Assembly (NCBI RefSeq): GCF_022458985.1 | Contig: NC_061781.1 | Coordinates: forward strand, 24,222,001 to 24,286,000 | Length of the DNA stretch: 64,000 nucleotides | Source: Mugil cephalus | Taxonomy: Eukaryota; Chordata; Actinopteri; Mugiliformes; Mugilidae | Direction of reading: 5' to 3' | Shown: positions 1-10,400 of the stretch, one piece after another | Numbering within the stretch: position 1 is the first letter of the stretch | Layout: each line of letters begins with the position of its first letter | Position numbers and translations under genes: made by a program | The notes under the pieces: generated by a model | Seen by the model: the letters and a program-made list of their open reading frames with translations, nothing else | Databases searched by the model: none | Told to the model about the DNA's origin: nothing

Positions 1-1749
1 TCCCTGTGCCGCTCAGTGACGTTTAGAAGCATCACCCAGCCAGAGACGATCAAGGAAACATCAAAACAGAACTGAAGTGGCCTAATGTTGTCTAATGAGA
101 CAATGTGTACGTTGACAAGTGACAATTAATGGTCTAAAATACGTGTTTACATCTGCTCACCACTAAAGGGCAAGGAATCATATATGGTAAATCCATTAAT
201 CTGGATTTTCTACATGAAAAGTGTCATGCAATGTAGAAAAAAATATGGGTTTGACATTTTGAAGGTTAATAAATGTGGCTCAATAGTTTCGGTGAAAACA
301 CAGTGGTTGTGGTCTGCATCGTCCCGGTATAGGCCAAATGTCTGACTGGAAGTTATGAGTGATAAAAGAAAAGGACGTCGAAATCAACACTTATTTATAA
401 ATTACTGTACAAAGCAAATGTGTGGGAGACAATCAAAAGAGTCCAACCTAGTGTGATGGACATTATCTACATTGTTGTCTTCCTCCCAGTGTAATAAATA
501 GTTGACCTTGTCCATGAGCAAATCCCTTTTATTTAGAGACTAATTTAGAGACAGTGCAACAGCCTAAAATAAAAACAACATGCTTGTGCTGTCATCTAGT
601 GGTGTGTTGTTGCTTCTGCAATTTGAACATGTAGCTGAAGCACTAAATAGACCTGAGAAAAACCAAGTGAACAATGAGCAGGAAACAGAAAGGTGTCAGT
701 TTGTGAGTACAGAAGCTTCTTCCTGCCTGATTAGTTTCTCCTCTCATTAGTTTCACCTTTGTCTCGCCAACCTCAAGCTGCATGTGTTGTTACCCTGTTG
801 GTGTTTTCTTGGAGTTCTTGGGTTTAGTTGTTTTGAAAGAACTTGTTCTTTCGGATTTATCTTTTGAAAACCCTGCAGTCCCTTCAGCACCTTTTGTTCA
901 CAAATCTGTAGGTGTACATTAAAGGTATTTTGTTTCTCCTCCCCTTGTGCCCTGCGTCTGGATTCACCACACGCTCAACGTGACAGGACTGAGCTTTAAG
1001 TGTAAACGTCCTATGGGATTCTGGCCATGATGCAAGTTCTACCATCTGATATTATCTTCTAATTAAATAAAAGAAAACCCTTTGAATTACATTTTTTTAA
1101 CAACACTTATTTAACCTTTGTGTCAAACATAACTCACAGATTTTTGAGTAGTGGGTTATCCAAAGAAAATTCTGAACATGTAATTAAAATTTCAGTTAAT
1201 TTTGATGCTTTTCTTTATTTATGTGCACCACTTGTTGCTATACACCACTTTTTACCTCTGACATAATTTAGTTTGAATGGTGGCCATGTTGGCACTAACT
1301 GCTCAGTTCAATAGAAATGGACAGAAGTGAAATCTGCTGGACTGCAGCCTCATGTCTCACCACTAGGTGGCAGCAGTGTGTGTGTGTAAATTCACTACGC
1401 TAGACCAAACATGAACTAATGTTGCAGAGGCGCACGCCTCAACACAAAGCACATACCTGGTTCTACAACATAGATTATCGAAGTTAAAACATTTAGATTT
1501 CAACCAAATGATGGTATTTTTTTTTTTGTTGTTTTGACTCTTAGAAGTGCTACCTGTTCATGTGTACAGTAGTGACCTCTTAACATAATTAAACAAACTC
1601 ACATCTCCTGGACTGAATGTCTGTCTATGAGCATCATTGCTATTTGCAAGTGAATCCTTCCATAAATCCATAAATTCAAGAATTGTCAATGAAGTGGAGA
1701 GTGACTCCTTTTCAGAGAAAGCCTCAAAATTATTATTTTACTATCTGCA
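1..1749. other. Intergenic, no gene seen
   Basis: AT-rich, with stops in all frames and no splice-linked coding segments. The stretch from about 690 to 990 reads like the tail of a dispersed fish retroposon (polypyrimidine-rich, ending near CACGCTCAACGTGACA), but I cannot name it. A CTCF-like motif is at 1360. Confidence 0.4.
1360..1374 (+). promoter_or_regulatory. Perfect CTCF-type core motif
   Basis: CCACTAGGTGGCAGC fits the CTCF consensus CCASYAGRKGGCRSY at every position. Similar one-mismatch sites occur at 48793-48807 and near 52354 (CCAGCAGAGGGAGCT). Binding is not shown. Confidence 0.4.
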
Positions 1750-2053
1750 GTTTTCTGTTTTCTCAAGATCTTGAGTTATGTATTTATCTCGTTATCTCGG
1801 GAAAATAAAGTTTTGTTTTTGCGAGATCTCCAGAAACTTTACTGTTATCTTGCAAACATTAAAGCACAAAACGAACGGCTCACCTTATAGTATTAATTAT
1901 ATTAGGCTATTATTATTATTATTACCATTATTAGTGCATTATGTTAAGAGCATCCATCAGTCGGCAGGGCAGGTCACGTACTACAGAACTTTCTTGAAAA
2001 CAAAGCTTTGTTTTCCCGATATAAATAACTTCAGATTTTGAGAAAACAGGAAA
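1750..2053. mobile_element. Palindromic MITE, about 300 bp
   Basis: The left arm (starting TTTTCTGTTTTCTCAAGATC at 1751) and the reverse complement of the right arm (ending GAGAAAACAGGAAA near 2053) match over about 55-60 bp with scattered changes. No coding capacity. The family name is unknown to me. Confidence 0.55.
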
Positions 2054-2404
2054 TTAACTCGTTATCGCGGGAAAAAGGAGGCAATAATACGTGAGAATGC
2101 ATGACATTCTCCTCTGTAGCTTTAACAACTTGAAGTTTGTTTAACTCCTGACCAGCACATATATATTAAAAGGAAGTTGTTCAGACACGTAGCTTTGAGT
2201 AAGGTCACAGTTCTTAACTCTTAAACTGCTCCCTGGGGATTCCCAGGAATGTAAAGAGAAATGTGCAACTTGGTTGCAGCAACGACTGAGTCATATTATT
2301 ATTATTATTACAACTCTATCATGTGAGCACAAATACCAGTGTAAGTACGATGCTCTTTTAAGGCTGGATATGGTAGTGTGTATGCTAACGTATAGAACCT
2401 ACAG

Positions 2405-3490
2405 CATCATAGTGCAGAGCTGTATGTTAGAGAGAGTCTGTCCAACTGTTCATCTGTTCATCCATGTTGAGTTGAGGCGCCATGTTTGCTACATCAGAGG
2501 TTAGATTCTACAGTGTAACTCTATGGGACGGATGTTGAAATAAATGTCTTATTGTCACCAAATAACAGGCCTATAAATGTTATTACCAACATCTGTCAAT
2601 ATGTAAAAGGTCCTCACTTAAATATCCCAGTGTTTCCTTCCTTTAAATATCTTAAATGAGCTGTAAAATGCTTTGTAGCCCAATCACCTCATCAGTCATG
2701 GAGCTGTGTTTACCTTCTCCTCAGTCTCCGTGTTCATCCATCACCATTAAAAGGTTCAGATTACTCTGAAAAATTATAAATACTCAGAAATAGTGAAAAT
2801 TAAACTAGTCTTACTGTTATTTAGTATTATCATTATAGCATTAGCATGCTAGCCATAATAACTTAGTAGTAACTGAGGTAAAGTTATGTGTCAGTTAAAT
2901 GTGTCTGTCTACATGGACATAAATTACATGAACACATGGGTTTCACAGTATATATGACGCTAGCTGCTATTTTTCTAAGCCTTTAGTCTAGATAACTAGC
3001 TAGCATAAGGCTAGCATAAGGTTAGCATAAGGCTAGGCTAACTTCAAACTTCATTCACTCATTCAAGGTTCACATTAATGATGGTGTGACTTTATTTTTC
3101 TACATAAAATCTTAACAAACGTCAAACAGAGACATTGACATTTACCTCATCACATAATAGAGAGAAACCAGCTGACGTCCAGTTCTTCCTTTTAATCTTC
3201 TGCTCCACAACTTTCTCTGTTTTTGTTCACTGGGGAAACGGTGGAGTTTCCTCCGTGTTTTCCTGATCCTGTGCTGGAGCCGTAGGCTGAGCACTGTGGC
3301 ATATTTTAACTTTTAATCCAACTTTATTCTCTGTTATTGCCACTTCTCTATGGGTGAATATTGGTTAGATGTATCTAACATGGCGCCCATGAAACACGTG
3401 ACCAGCTCAGAACCAATCAGCATAGAGGGACAGATCAGACTCTACATTCTCTAGTTGGACAGACTCTCTGTAATATACGGCTCTGTCATA
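2405..3490. mobile_element. Foldback-type element, about 1.1 kb
   Basis: Imperfect terminal inverted arms of roughly 110-130 bp: 2412-2530 pairs with the reverse complement of about 3350-3485. Both arms contain AGAGAGTCTGTCCAACT-like and GGCGCCATGTT-like blocks in matching order. The interior is AT-rich with GCTAGC-type words and no open frame. This is a non-autonomous DNA element by structure. Confidence 0.5.
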
Positions 3491-3502
3491 TTGTTGTCTG
3501 TG

Positions 3503-4470
3503 CTGCCACCAAGTGGCCAGAAACAATCAGTTGTTGCCAGTCACACCATTCAAGAAAATGAACCCTCACTTCATACTCAAACAGGCGGCCCAAAGTGAGA
3601 GCCAGCCAAAATGTTCTCACCTTGCAAAAATGCCCTGACTCCCCCTTTAGTCCTCATAAAGACAGACATTCAAGAGGGCACAGAGCTTTACACAACATTG
3701 AAACCAGGCTTACATGCATCTGGACTCTACGTAATCTGCATAGTTATGCCTTACACAATGTCTATTACACCATCTCTCCATTTTACACAAATACACACCA
3801 TGCTCCCACTCTGTTGCTGTTCTCTCCCACGCGGTTACATACATTCTATCACGACATCTGAACCAGACCTAAATGTTTATCTTGACACCATCAACATATG
3901 CTGTGCACTGTGTGTATTAACTCCCCGGCCTCTCTCTTCCAACAGAAAAACATGCAACCCCCCCCCACGCCCCCTCCCGTGAATCTCATGGGAGTTCTGC
4001 CACACATTCTTGTGTGTACACTTCATTGTAGCAGTGATTCAGAGCAGTTCATGGCCAAATAAGACGAAAAAACCCCCGAGCTCACTTGCTGAGTCTGTAT
4101 CTGTGCTGTACATGGACATGACTGCCTGTAGATTTATAGATGGTATAGAAAAAGGGGGCCTCCATGTGAGCTGGAGACAAGTAGGAACGAAGCGTAGGAC
4201 ATATAAGATGCTCTCAGCTCTCAGATTGACCAGTTTCGGCCAATTTCATCTCATCAGACTGCATTTTTTTTTTGGTTTTTTTACCTCTTCTGGTATCTAC
4301 CTACTGGCTTGTTTTCATGTCTCAAATGAATCAGATGGACGAAAACCCCACACCCAAAGTGATCATGTTGTTCTTAAGCAGCTGCACGTGGAACTGTACA
4401 TAAAAGGGAAAATACTGTTGCTTCCAAGTGGCCACAACAATCAGTTTTTGTCAGTTGTGCAGGTACCTCC
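3503..4470. repeat. Region bounded by a 45-bp imperfect direct repeat
   Basis: A block around CAAGTGGCCA-(G)AA-CAATCAGTT at about 3510-3550 recurs at about 4419-4455 in the same orientation. Between them are weak open frames of 123 and 175 codons without recognisable motifs, good codon bias or splice context. I call this an unidentified repeat rather than a gene. Confidence 0.3.
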
Positions 4471-4587
4471 ACCTGCAGCAGCTACAGCGGTAACATGCTG
4501 TAGGTTTACCATTCCAAAAATACATATACACACTTAAAAGAAAAAAAAAATGTCTTTAAAGGCCATGAAAATACCATCAGTCTGGTA

Positions 4588-4740
4588 TAATTACACAGGA
4601 TAAGATGTTACAATCCCTTGTACCAAGGTCATCGACATTTAGGAGCCCAGTCCAACTGAAAACCGACCAGCAGGCTAGCAGTCAGCTACCAGCTAGCAAC
4701 CAACAAGAACACAGCAGCTAACTAGCCTAGCCAACAGCAG
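4588..4740. repeat. GCTAGC-rich dispersed repeat, copy 1
   Basis: Begins ACAGGATAAGATGTTAC and runs into CAGCAGGCTAGCAGTCAGCT and CAGCTAGCAACCAACAAGAA blocks. A second, longer copy lies at about 37660-37830 in the same orientation. Confidence 0.5.
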
Positions 4741-5153
4741 TAGGCAGTGTTCGACACATACTGTGGGGTCCATATCAAGTCATCATTTATAAATCTGAGT
4801 CAGTCTAAATCTGCATGAGTTTTCGTGACTTTTAAGCATTTTTTTGATTTGCCTGTTGTATTATTACTCAATTAAAATCTAGTACAGAATTTGGGCAAAG
4901 CATATAAGTAAATACAAAATACTTTATTGTCACATTAAATGTTTTTGTTTAGGAACAACACAAAATTATCATTTGAGAACAAATGAAAAAAAAAATCTTT
5001 TTCAGACAGAGTTTTCAGAAACTAAATCTCTCCCTTCATTGCACTTCCACTTTTTCTTAAATAAACAAAGTGTACAAAATGATCACTTCACAAAAAACAT
5101 TATGAAAAAAATAAATAAAAACTATTATTTTCTGAAGTAGCATATATGTTTAG

Positions 5154-5230
5154 GACAGGGGAGTCAAACTAGTTTTAGTTCAGGGGTCAAATTCAGCCCA
5201 GTTTGATCTCAAGGAAAGTAACGAGTAACT
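5154..5230 (+). mobile_element. End of a hAT-type element
   Basis: Reads GGGGAGTCAAACTAGTTTTA, then TTCAGGGGTCAAATTCAGCC and TTTGATCTCAAGG. This resembles the widespread vertebrate hAT terminus CAGGGGTGTCAAACTCATTT. The opposite end of the same kind is seen at 50727-50757, inside a dipeptidase intron. Confidence 0.5.
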
Positions 5231-5679
5231 CCATTTGTTTAGTGCTAAAAATGAAATTTCTTAAGAAAAATAAGTGTAATTTGGGCTCAAAGCTTAGCTT
5301 TGGGTCCCAGTGCTGTGTTCAGTCCACTTCTCTGAATAACAAATTCTTTGGATTACATATTAGGAATAGCATTTCTTTATACTGCATACTGCATTGCAAC
5401 CTTCTATTTGTATTTTGCAGATGCATGCTAAGGGCCAGGTTTTGTTTCCTTTATAGTCACAATATTGATCAAATTATTTATAATTTGGCATATTGATTAA
5501 TTTCATCTGTTTGGGCTTTTCTGTTGCGGGGATTTTGGTTGAGCTCAGGGAGGGGATATTTGAAGGGGAATTTAACCACTTTGACCAGGTTGAGTGATAC
5601 AGTACAAACCTTATGTATTTACTATGATGGGCTTAATTTTAAGCTATGAACGATACTAAATAAAGAATCATACGGGAGA

Positions 5680-6765
5680 CAAAAGAGTCGACTCTCAAAA
5701 AGGAGCTGAACTACCCATCACTAGTAATTATGGCGACAGCCCACCATGCAGATCCTAAAAGCGCTTTCATAATACTGGGATACCGGGACCTTGACACCAT
5801 TAATTTCTGTAAGTAGCCTATGTCTGTGTGAGACAATTATACTTGTACCTCTCTGTAATAACCCAAACACTAGACAGCACTCTTTTTTTGCCAGTAGTTT
5901 AATTTATGGGAGGCGGACGTCACTTAGACAAGGCTCTGTATAGAGTGTGGATTTGGTTGCAGTGTTTTATACAAATTTGCTTTCACAATTAGTCTTTTAT
6001 TCAGCCATAAAAAAAAAAAGTAAAAATGCTTTTGTTGCACAATAACTGCACAAAATGAGACAAATATGTGGTTTATCAATACACAACCTGGATGTATTTG
6101 CTGGGTTGGGGTATTAGGCTTAAATATTAGGCTATAGACCCCTTCAAGGCCACAGTGACGTCACAGTGACGTCACAGCGTTAGCTGGGGCAAAACAGAGG
6201 GAAGCTTGAGGCGAACACTCAGTGCGTTTACATGCAGTTTAATCAAGCTATGCTCAAAATTTGACTTTCTCACTAGAGTCCTTGTCCCCGGTTACATGCA
6301 GCGCAAGAAAATCGAATAGCTATTCTCCTCTTCCACACTAGGTGGCGATACGTGTCTTTTCAGCGGGCTAATACCACGTTAATATGTTGTGGTGTCATTA
6401 TATTTTTGAGGGCCAAACTGAAAAAGTAAAAACGCTAACTTGAAGTTTAATTGCATATCAGCCACTGACATTTCTAGACACGATTGAAAGAAAGGATTGG
6501 AGTTTGTCAGTCATCAACACTTGTGGCCAGTGTATTAGCATATTCTCTAAAATATGCGTTTTTCTCATCCATTCATGCCAAAACAGCCCATTGAAATACG
6601 CTAACAGCTGTTTACAGATTATAGTGATTTGGATCTTTTGCCTCCAGTTAAGCCCCGTCCCTCATACGGGTCTGTAGAGGCGATCGGGAGCCAAAAGTGC
6701 CTACGCTTCTTTGGGAGCCGTGACAAAAGATCCGACTCTCGGAAAAGAGCCGAGCTTCTCATCGC
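5680..6765. mobile_element. Degenerate hAT-like element, copy 1
   Basis: Its left end has AGAGTCGACTCTC and GGAGCTGAACT. Its core (about 5955-6060) is rich in matches to 56970-57080, including TAACTGCACAAAAT. Its right end has AAAGATCCGACTCTCGGAAA and GAGCCGAGCTTCTCATC. The spacing of the three blocks matches copy 2. It ends about 500 bp before the itgav ATG. Confidence 0.45.
6156..6174. promoter_or_regulatory. Two tandem consensus CRE sites
   Basis: TGACGTCA occurs at 6156-6163 and again at 6167-6174 within an 11-bp tandem duplication. This is the full palindromic CREB/ATF site. It sits inside a degenerate hAT-like element about 1.1 kb before the itgav ATG. Confidence 0.45.
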
Positions 6766-6780
6766 GAATATGCGCAATCG

Positions 6781-6824
6781 GTGGGCGGAGTTTTCCTACC
6801 TCTTATTTTGATCGCTCCGCCCAC
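6781..6824. promoter_or_regulatory. Inverted pair of GC boxes upstream of itgav
   Basis: GTGGGCGGAG at 6781-6790 and its exact reverse complement at 6815-6824 frame a 24-bp AT-rich spacer, about 440 bp before the itgav ATG. GGGCGG is the Sp1/KLF core. Position and symmetry suggest a core-promoter element, but this is inferred. Confidence 0.45.
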
Positions 6825-6839
6825 TCAACACCACTAACA

Positions 6840-7262
6840 TCCACACATACAGCACGGAGTCGCGGCCTCTTCTCCTGTTCTGACTATTTGCGCTGATTCT
6901 GTGGCATTTATCGGCTAAAAACAAGCGAAACGAGAATAACCGGGATAAGTCCAGGCTCCGTGCTGCCTCATCTCTCGGTCTGTAACGGCCGGTAGCTCCG
7001 GTTAAATCCGTAAACGTGTTTTATTTCACTCTTACATGGCGACTTGTTCTGTTGCTGAGCTGCAACTGCAAGTAGGAGGAGGGCTGTGATTTTTTTTTTT
7101 TTTTTTTTTTTTTTTGAGCCAGTTAGAAGTGTTATTGTGGGAGGAAACGCACCTCAGAAAGATTTAACCAACTAACAAAAACTGCAGCAGCTTCTTCGTT
7201 GGTGTTCTCCTCGGAGGTATCCAGCCGCATCTTCTTCTTCGTTGGTGTTGTCCTCTACAAAC
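6840..7262 (+). promoter_or_regulatory. itgav: itgav promoter-proximal region and 5' UTR
   Basis: More CpG-rich than its flanks, with no TATA box placed clearly. It holds a run of 26 T at 7090-7115, a short upstream frame at 7036-7089 and a 22-bp direct repeat (7191-7212 and 7234-7255). The actual transcription start cannot be fixed from sequence. Confidence 0.5.
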
Positions 7263-7429
7263 ATGGCAGGAGGACTGTCAGATATGGGGCTGCTCGTCCT
7301 GGTGTGTCTGCTGCTCTTCCACAACACCTTCTCCTTCAACCTGGACGCGAGCAAACCCTACGTGTTCTCCGGACCCGAAAGGAGCTACTTCGGCTTCGCG
7401 GTGGACTTCTTCAAACCAAACGACCGAAA
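7263..7429 (+). CDS. itgav: itgav coding exon 1: signal peptide and first propeller strand
   Basis: The ATG has A at -3 and G at +4. Residues 1-24 form a hydrophobic signal peptide ([10 protein letters not shown] core), and the mature chain begins FNLD as in other alpha-V proteins. The first FG-GAP strand, YFGFAVDFF, follows. The donor is AAA|GTAAG, leaving phase 2. Confidence 0.95.
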
Positions 7430-10400
7430 GTAAGACCCCCCCACCCCCCAAAAGCGTCCATGGTGATGAAGATGATGTTGAATGCTGACCAATAGGTGTA
7501 ATAAGGCAATATATTCAAACACAAGACCATTTACCATTGCATATAATTGCATTATAGTGCAAATAAGTGCAAAATAAATCCAATAATGGGGAACAGACTA
7601 CAACTATAATACAGGCTATGACTTAAATATTGATGACCTACGAGCAAGGAGCCTCTCCCTTCAAGCATTCTCTGTTTACATTGCTTTTTTACCATAAATT
7701 ACTCTAATATTCCGCTTAAATACAACGTTGAAGTTTATATACTTAACTTGAGCCTTTCATCTACTAATATATTTTATTAAATGCAACTTTATTGTCATTT
7801 GAGGGGCAGTTGTGGCTCAGTAGGATTATAATAAAATAGAATTAAAAAAAATACTTTATTCATCCCCTGGGAGATATTCGAGTGTTCCCTGGCTTGTACA
7901 CAAACATACACAGGCATCAACATAACACACCAACAAAATCAACAGTGGTATAAGACTGTATTAACATGTAAAACTATGTACAGTTGACAGGACGTCTTTA
8001 CAATTTACAATTTCGAATCCTGGAATGTGCCACAAGCTGAATGTGTCCTTGAGCAAGACACTGAATTCCCAGTTGTGTGTTTGTGTGAGCGACTGGGTAG
8101 ATGTGTCTATGACTGTGAAGCGCTTTGAGTACAAATAGAGAGGTGCTATACAGAAACAAGATCGTTTACTAAGCATATAGTACAAGGACATACAAGATGC
8201 CGTTTCTGTGCAGTTTATTTTGCAAATAGCAAAGTGAATCCAGTAATGGGGAGCAAACCACGACTATTATACATGCTGTGACATGAACACACATACTATA
8301 TTGCCACAAGTATTTGATCACCTGCCTTTACACGCATATCCGTAATCCATAAGGTTTAATATGACGTCGGCCCACCCTTTGCAGCTATCACACCTTCAAC
8401 TCTTCTGGGAAGGCTTTAGGTTTAGGAGGGTGTTTACTGGAATTTTTGACCAGAAGAACAACTAGAAGAACATTTCTGAGGTCAGACACTGATGTTGAAA
8501 CGAGAAAGCCCAGCTCACAGTCTTCATCTAATCCATCCCAAAGCTGTTATGTCTATCAGGACTCTGTGCAGGCCAGTCAAGTTCTTCCACACCAAACTTC
8601 CTCTTCCAGGTCTTTATGGACGTTGCTTTGTGCACTGGAGCTCAGTCATGTTGGTACAGGAAACTGTTTCTCAAATTTAGGGGCATGGAATTGTCCAAGA
8701 TTTCTCGGTATGCTGAAACATTCAGAGTTCCTTCCAAGAACAGCTCCTGAAAAACAACCCACACCATAACCCACACCCCCCACCACCAAACTTCACACTT
8801 GGCACTATGCAGTCAGATTATACCGTTGTCCTCGCAACCTCCAAACCCAGACTGGCCTATCAGATAGCCCCATGAAATAAATTAGTTTCTTATGAATAAT
8901 GAGTTATTTTTATTCATTTAGTGGCGTAATATGTTGTAATATGTGGTATCTTATTATCATGCGTCTATTATAATCATCATTGGCTTCGTGCTGTGGTACA
9001 TTTTGGCCACAGGAATATATAATATTACATAAATATGGAGGAAGCTTTTTAGACTCTAGACTTCAAGTGAATTCAAGTGTTTATGTTTGTATTAATAATG
9101 TTATTTTTTAAATCCGTACACAAATGGAAGTGCATGTAAGTAGCAGTGGAAAAATCCTTAAGATCCTTAAATTACCAAATATAATCCCAATACCTGGTGT
9201 AACATTATCTTAGTGATAAAGCGGGATTATCTGTGATGTGACACTAAGCGGCTCCTTGCCTGAACTTGAGAACACCCACGCATTGAAAGACGACTGAAGA
9301 GATGATTTTGTGGCTGCGTAAGTCTTCATGTTGTCTGTGGAACATCTTGGTAACGGTCATATCATGTGCCTGTTGTTTTCCTGGTCTTGTTTCCTGCTCT
9401 ATTCGTGGACTGTCTGTTGGAAAAGATAGCAAAGCGTCCCCTTTTACACTGTCCCAGCCTCCGCCGTACTTTTTAGGGTATTGAAGCAAGTCTTACAGAA
9501 TACTTTTTATTCGTTAGCTGTTAGTTCTGCAGATTTTATTCAGTTAATTGATATATTGAGTGGAACACACACCGTCCTGTTTCATCAACAAGGAAGAGCT
9601 CCAGCTCTCTAACTTTGTAATTTCGTCTCACTTCCTGTCTTCGTGTCCAAAACACAGATCAGCCACAACATTATGACCACCGACAGGAGAAGTAAATAAC
9701 ATTTAAAGCATCTTGTGACAATTCAGTGTTCTGCTGGGGAACTTTTAGATCTGACATTCATTCATGTGACTGTTACTTGGCCTAAACTCTCCCTTCAATG
9801 ACCAACACTAACAACAGTCTGTTACCGGACACCCTCAGAAGGCCCATGTCCATTCTCTGATGGGTCACCGCTGTTTTGGAGTCAAGCTCAGAAAGAAAAG
9901 ATTTATTCTCAACCAGAGAGAAACAATCCGATCAGCGACGTCATGTTTAAATGTTCAGACGAGATCATATTGACAGCGTCAGTCCATCGTTTCAGCTGTG
10001 ATATAGGCTCTTCATCGTTTCATCCCCACCGTGGTCCCTGCTCTACTGTGATGCTGCTTTCATTTTTTAAATTTTTGGTTGGAGTTTTGTCGGTTTCGCT
10101 TTGACATAAGGAACCACAGTGGAAACCTAATGGCCCATGAGCCCATGATTAAGCTCAGCTTGTTTTCCTTTAACCCTTTAACATCATGCTGGGTTTTATA
10201 TGAGACAGCAGGAGCTTTTTGGACCAATCAGAGTGTTTGAGTAAATGCTGCAAGTCGTTATAGGATTCAACCAACACATTTTTTCAAAACAAAAAAAAAA
10301 AACTAGGCGAACACAGCAACTGTGTGTCAACTTTGATTCCTCAAGAACAAAACCACTTAGAGTGATTGTGACTTTTATGACAGAAACTTCAGAGTCTTGG

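Noticed and set aside
3595..4537. Three overlapping open frames up to 175 codons
   Set aside because: No motif, no splice context and no start context. The region is bounded by a direct repeat and more likely an old mobile sequence.
6629..6896. Small frames upstream of itgav
   Set aside because: They cover hAT-like end sequence and promoter; no conserved peptide.
7803..7830. tRNA-like start (GTGGCTCAGTA)
   Set aside because: It is the head of a dispersed repeat, and no cloverleaf follows before the inserted LINE tail.
8446..8769. Plus-strand frame of 107 codons
   Set aside because: Lies on the wrong strand of a decayed Tc1 transposase; the minus strand carries the recognisable residues.
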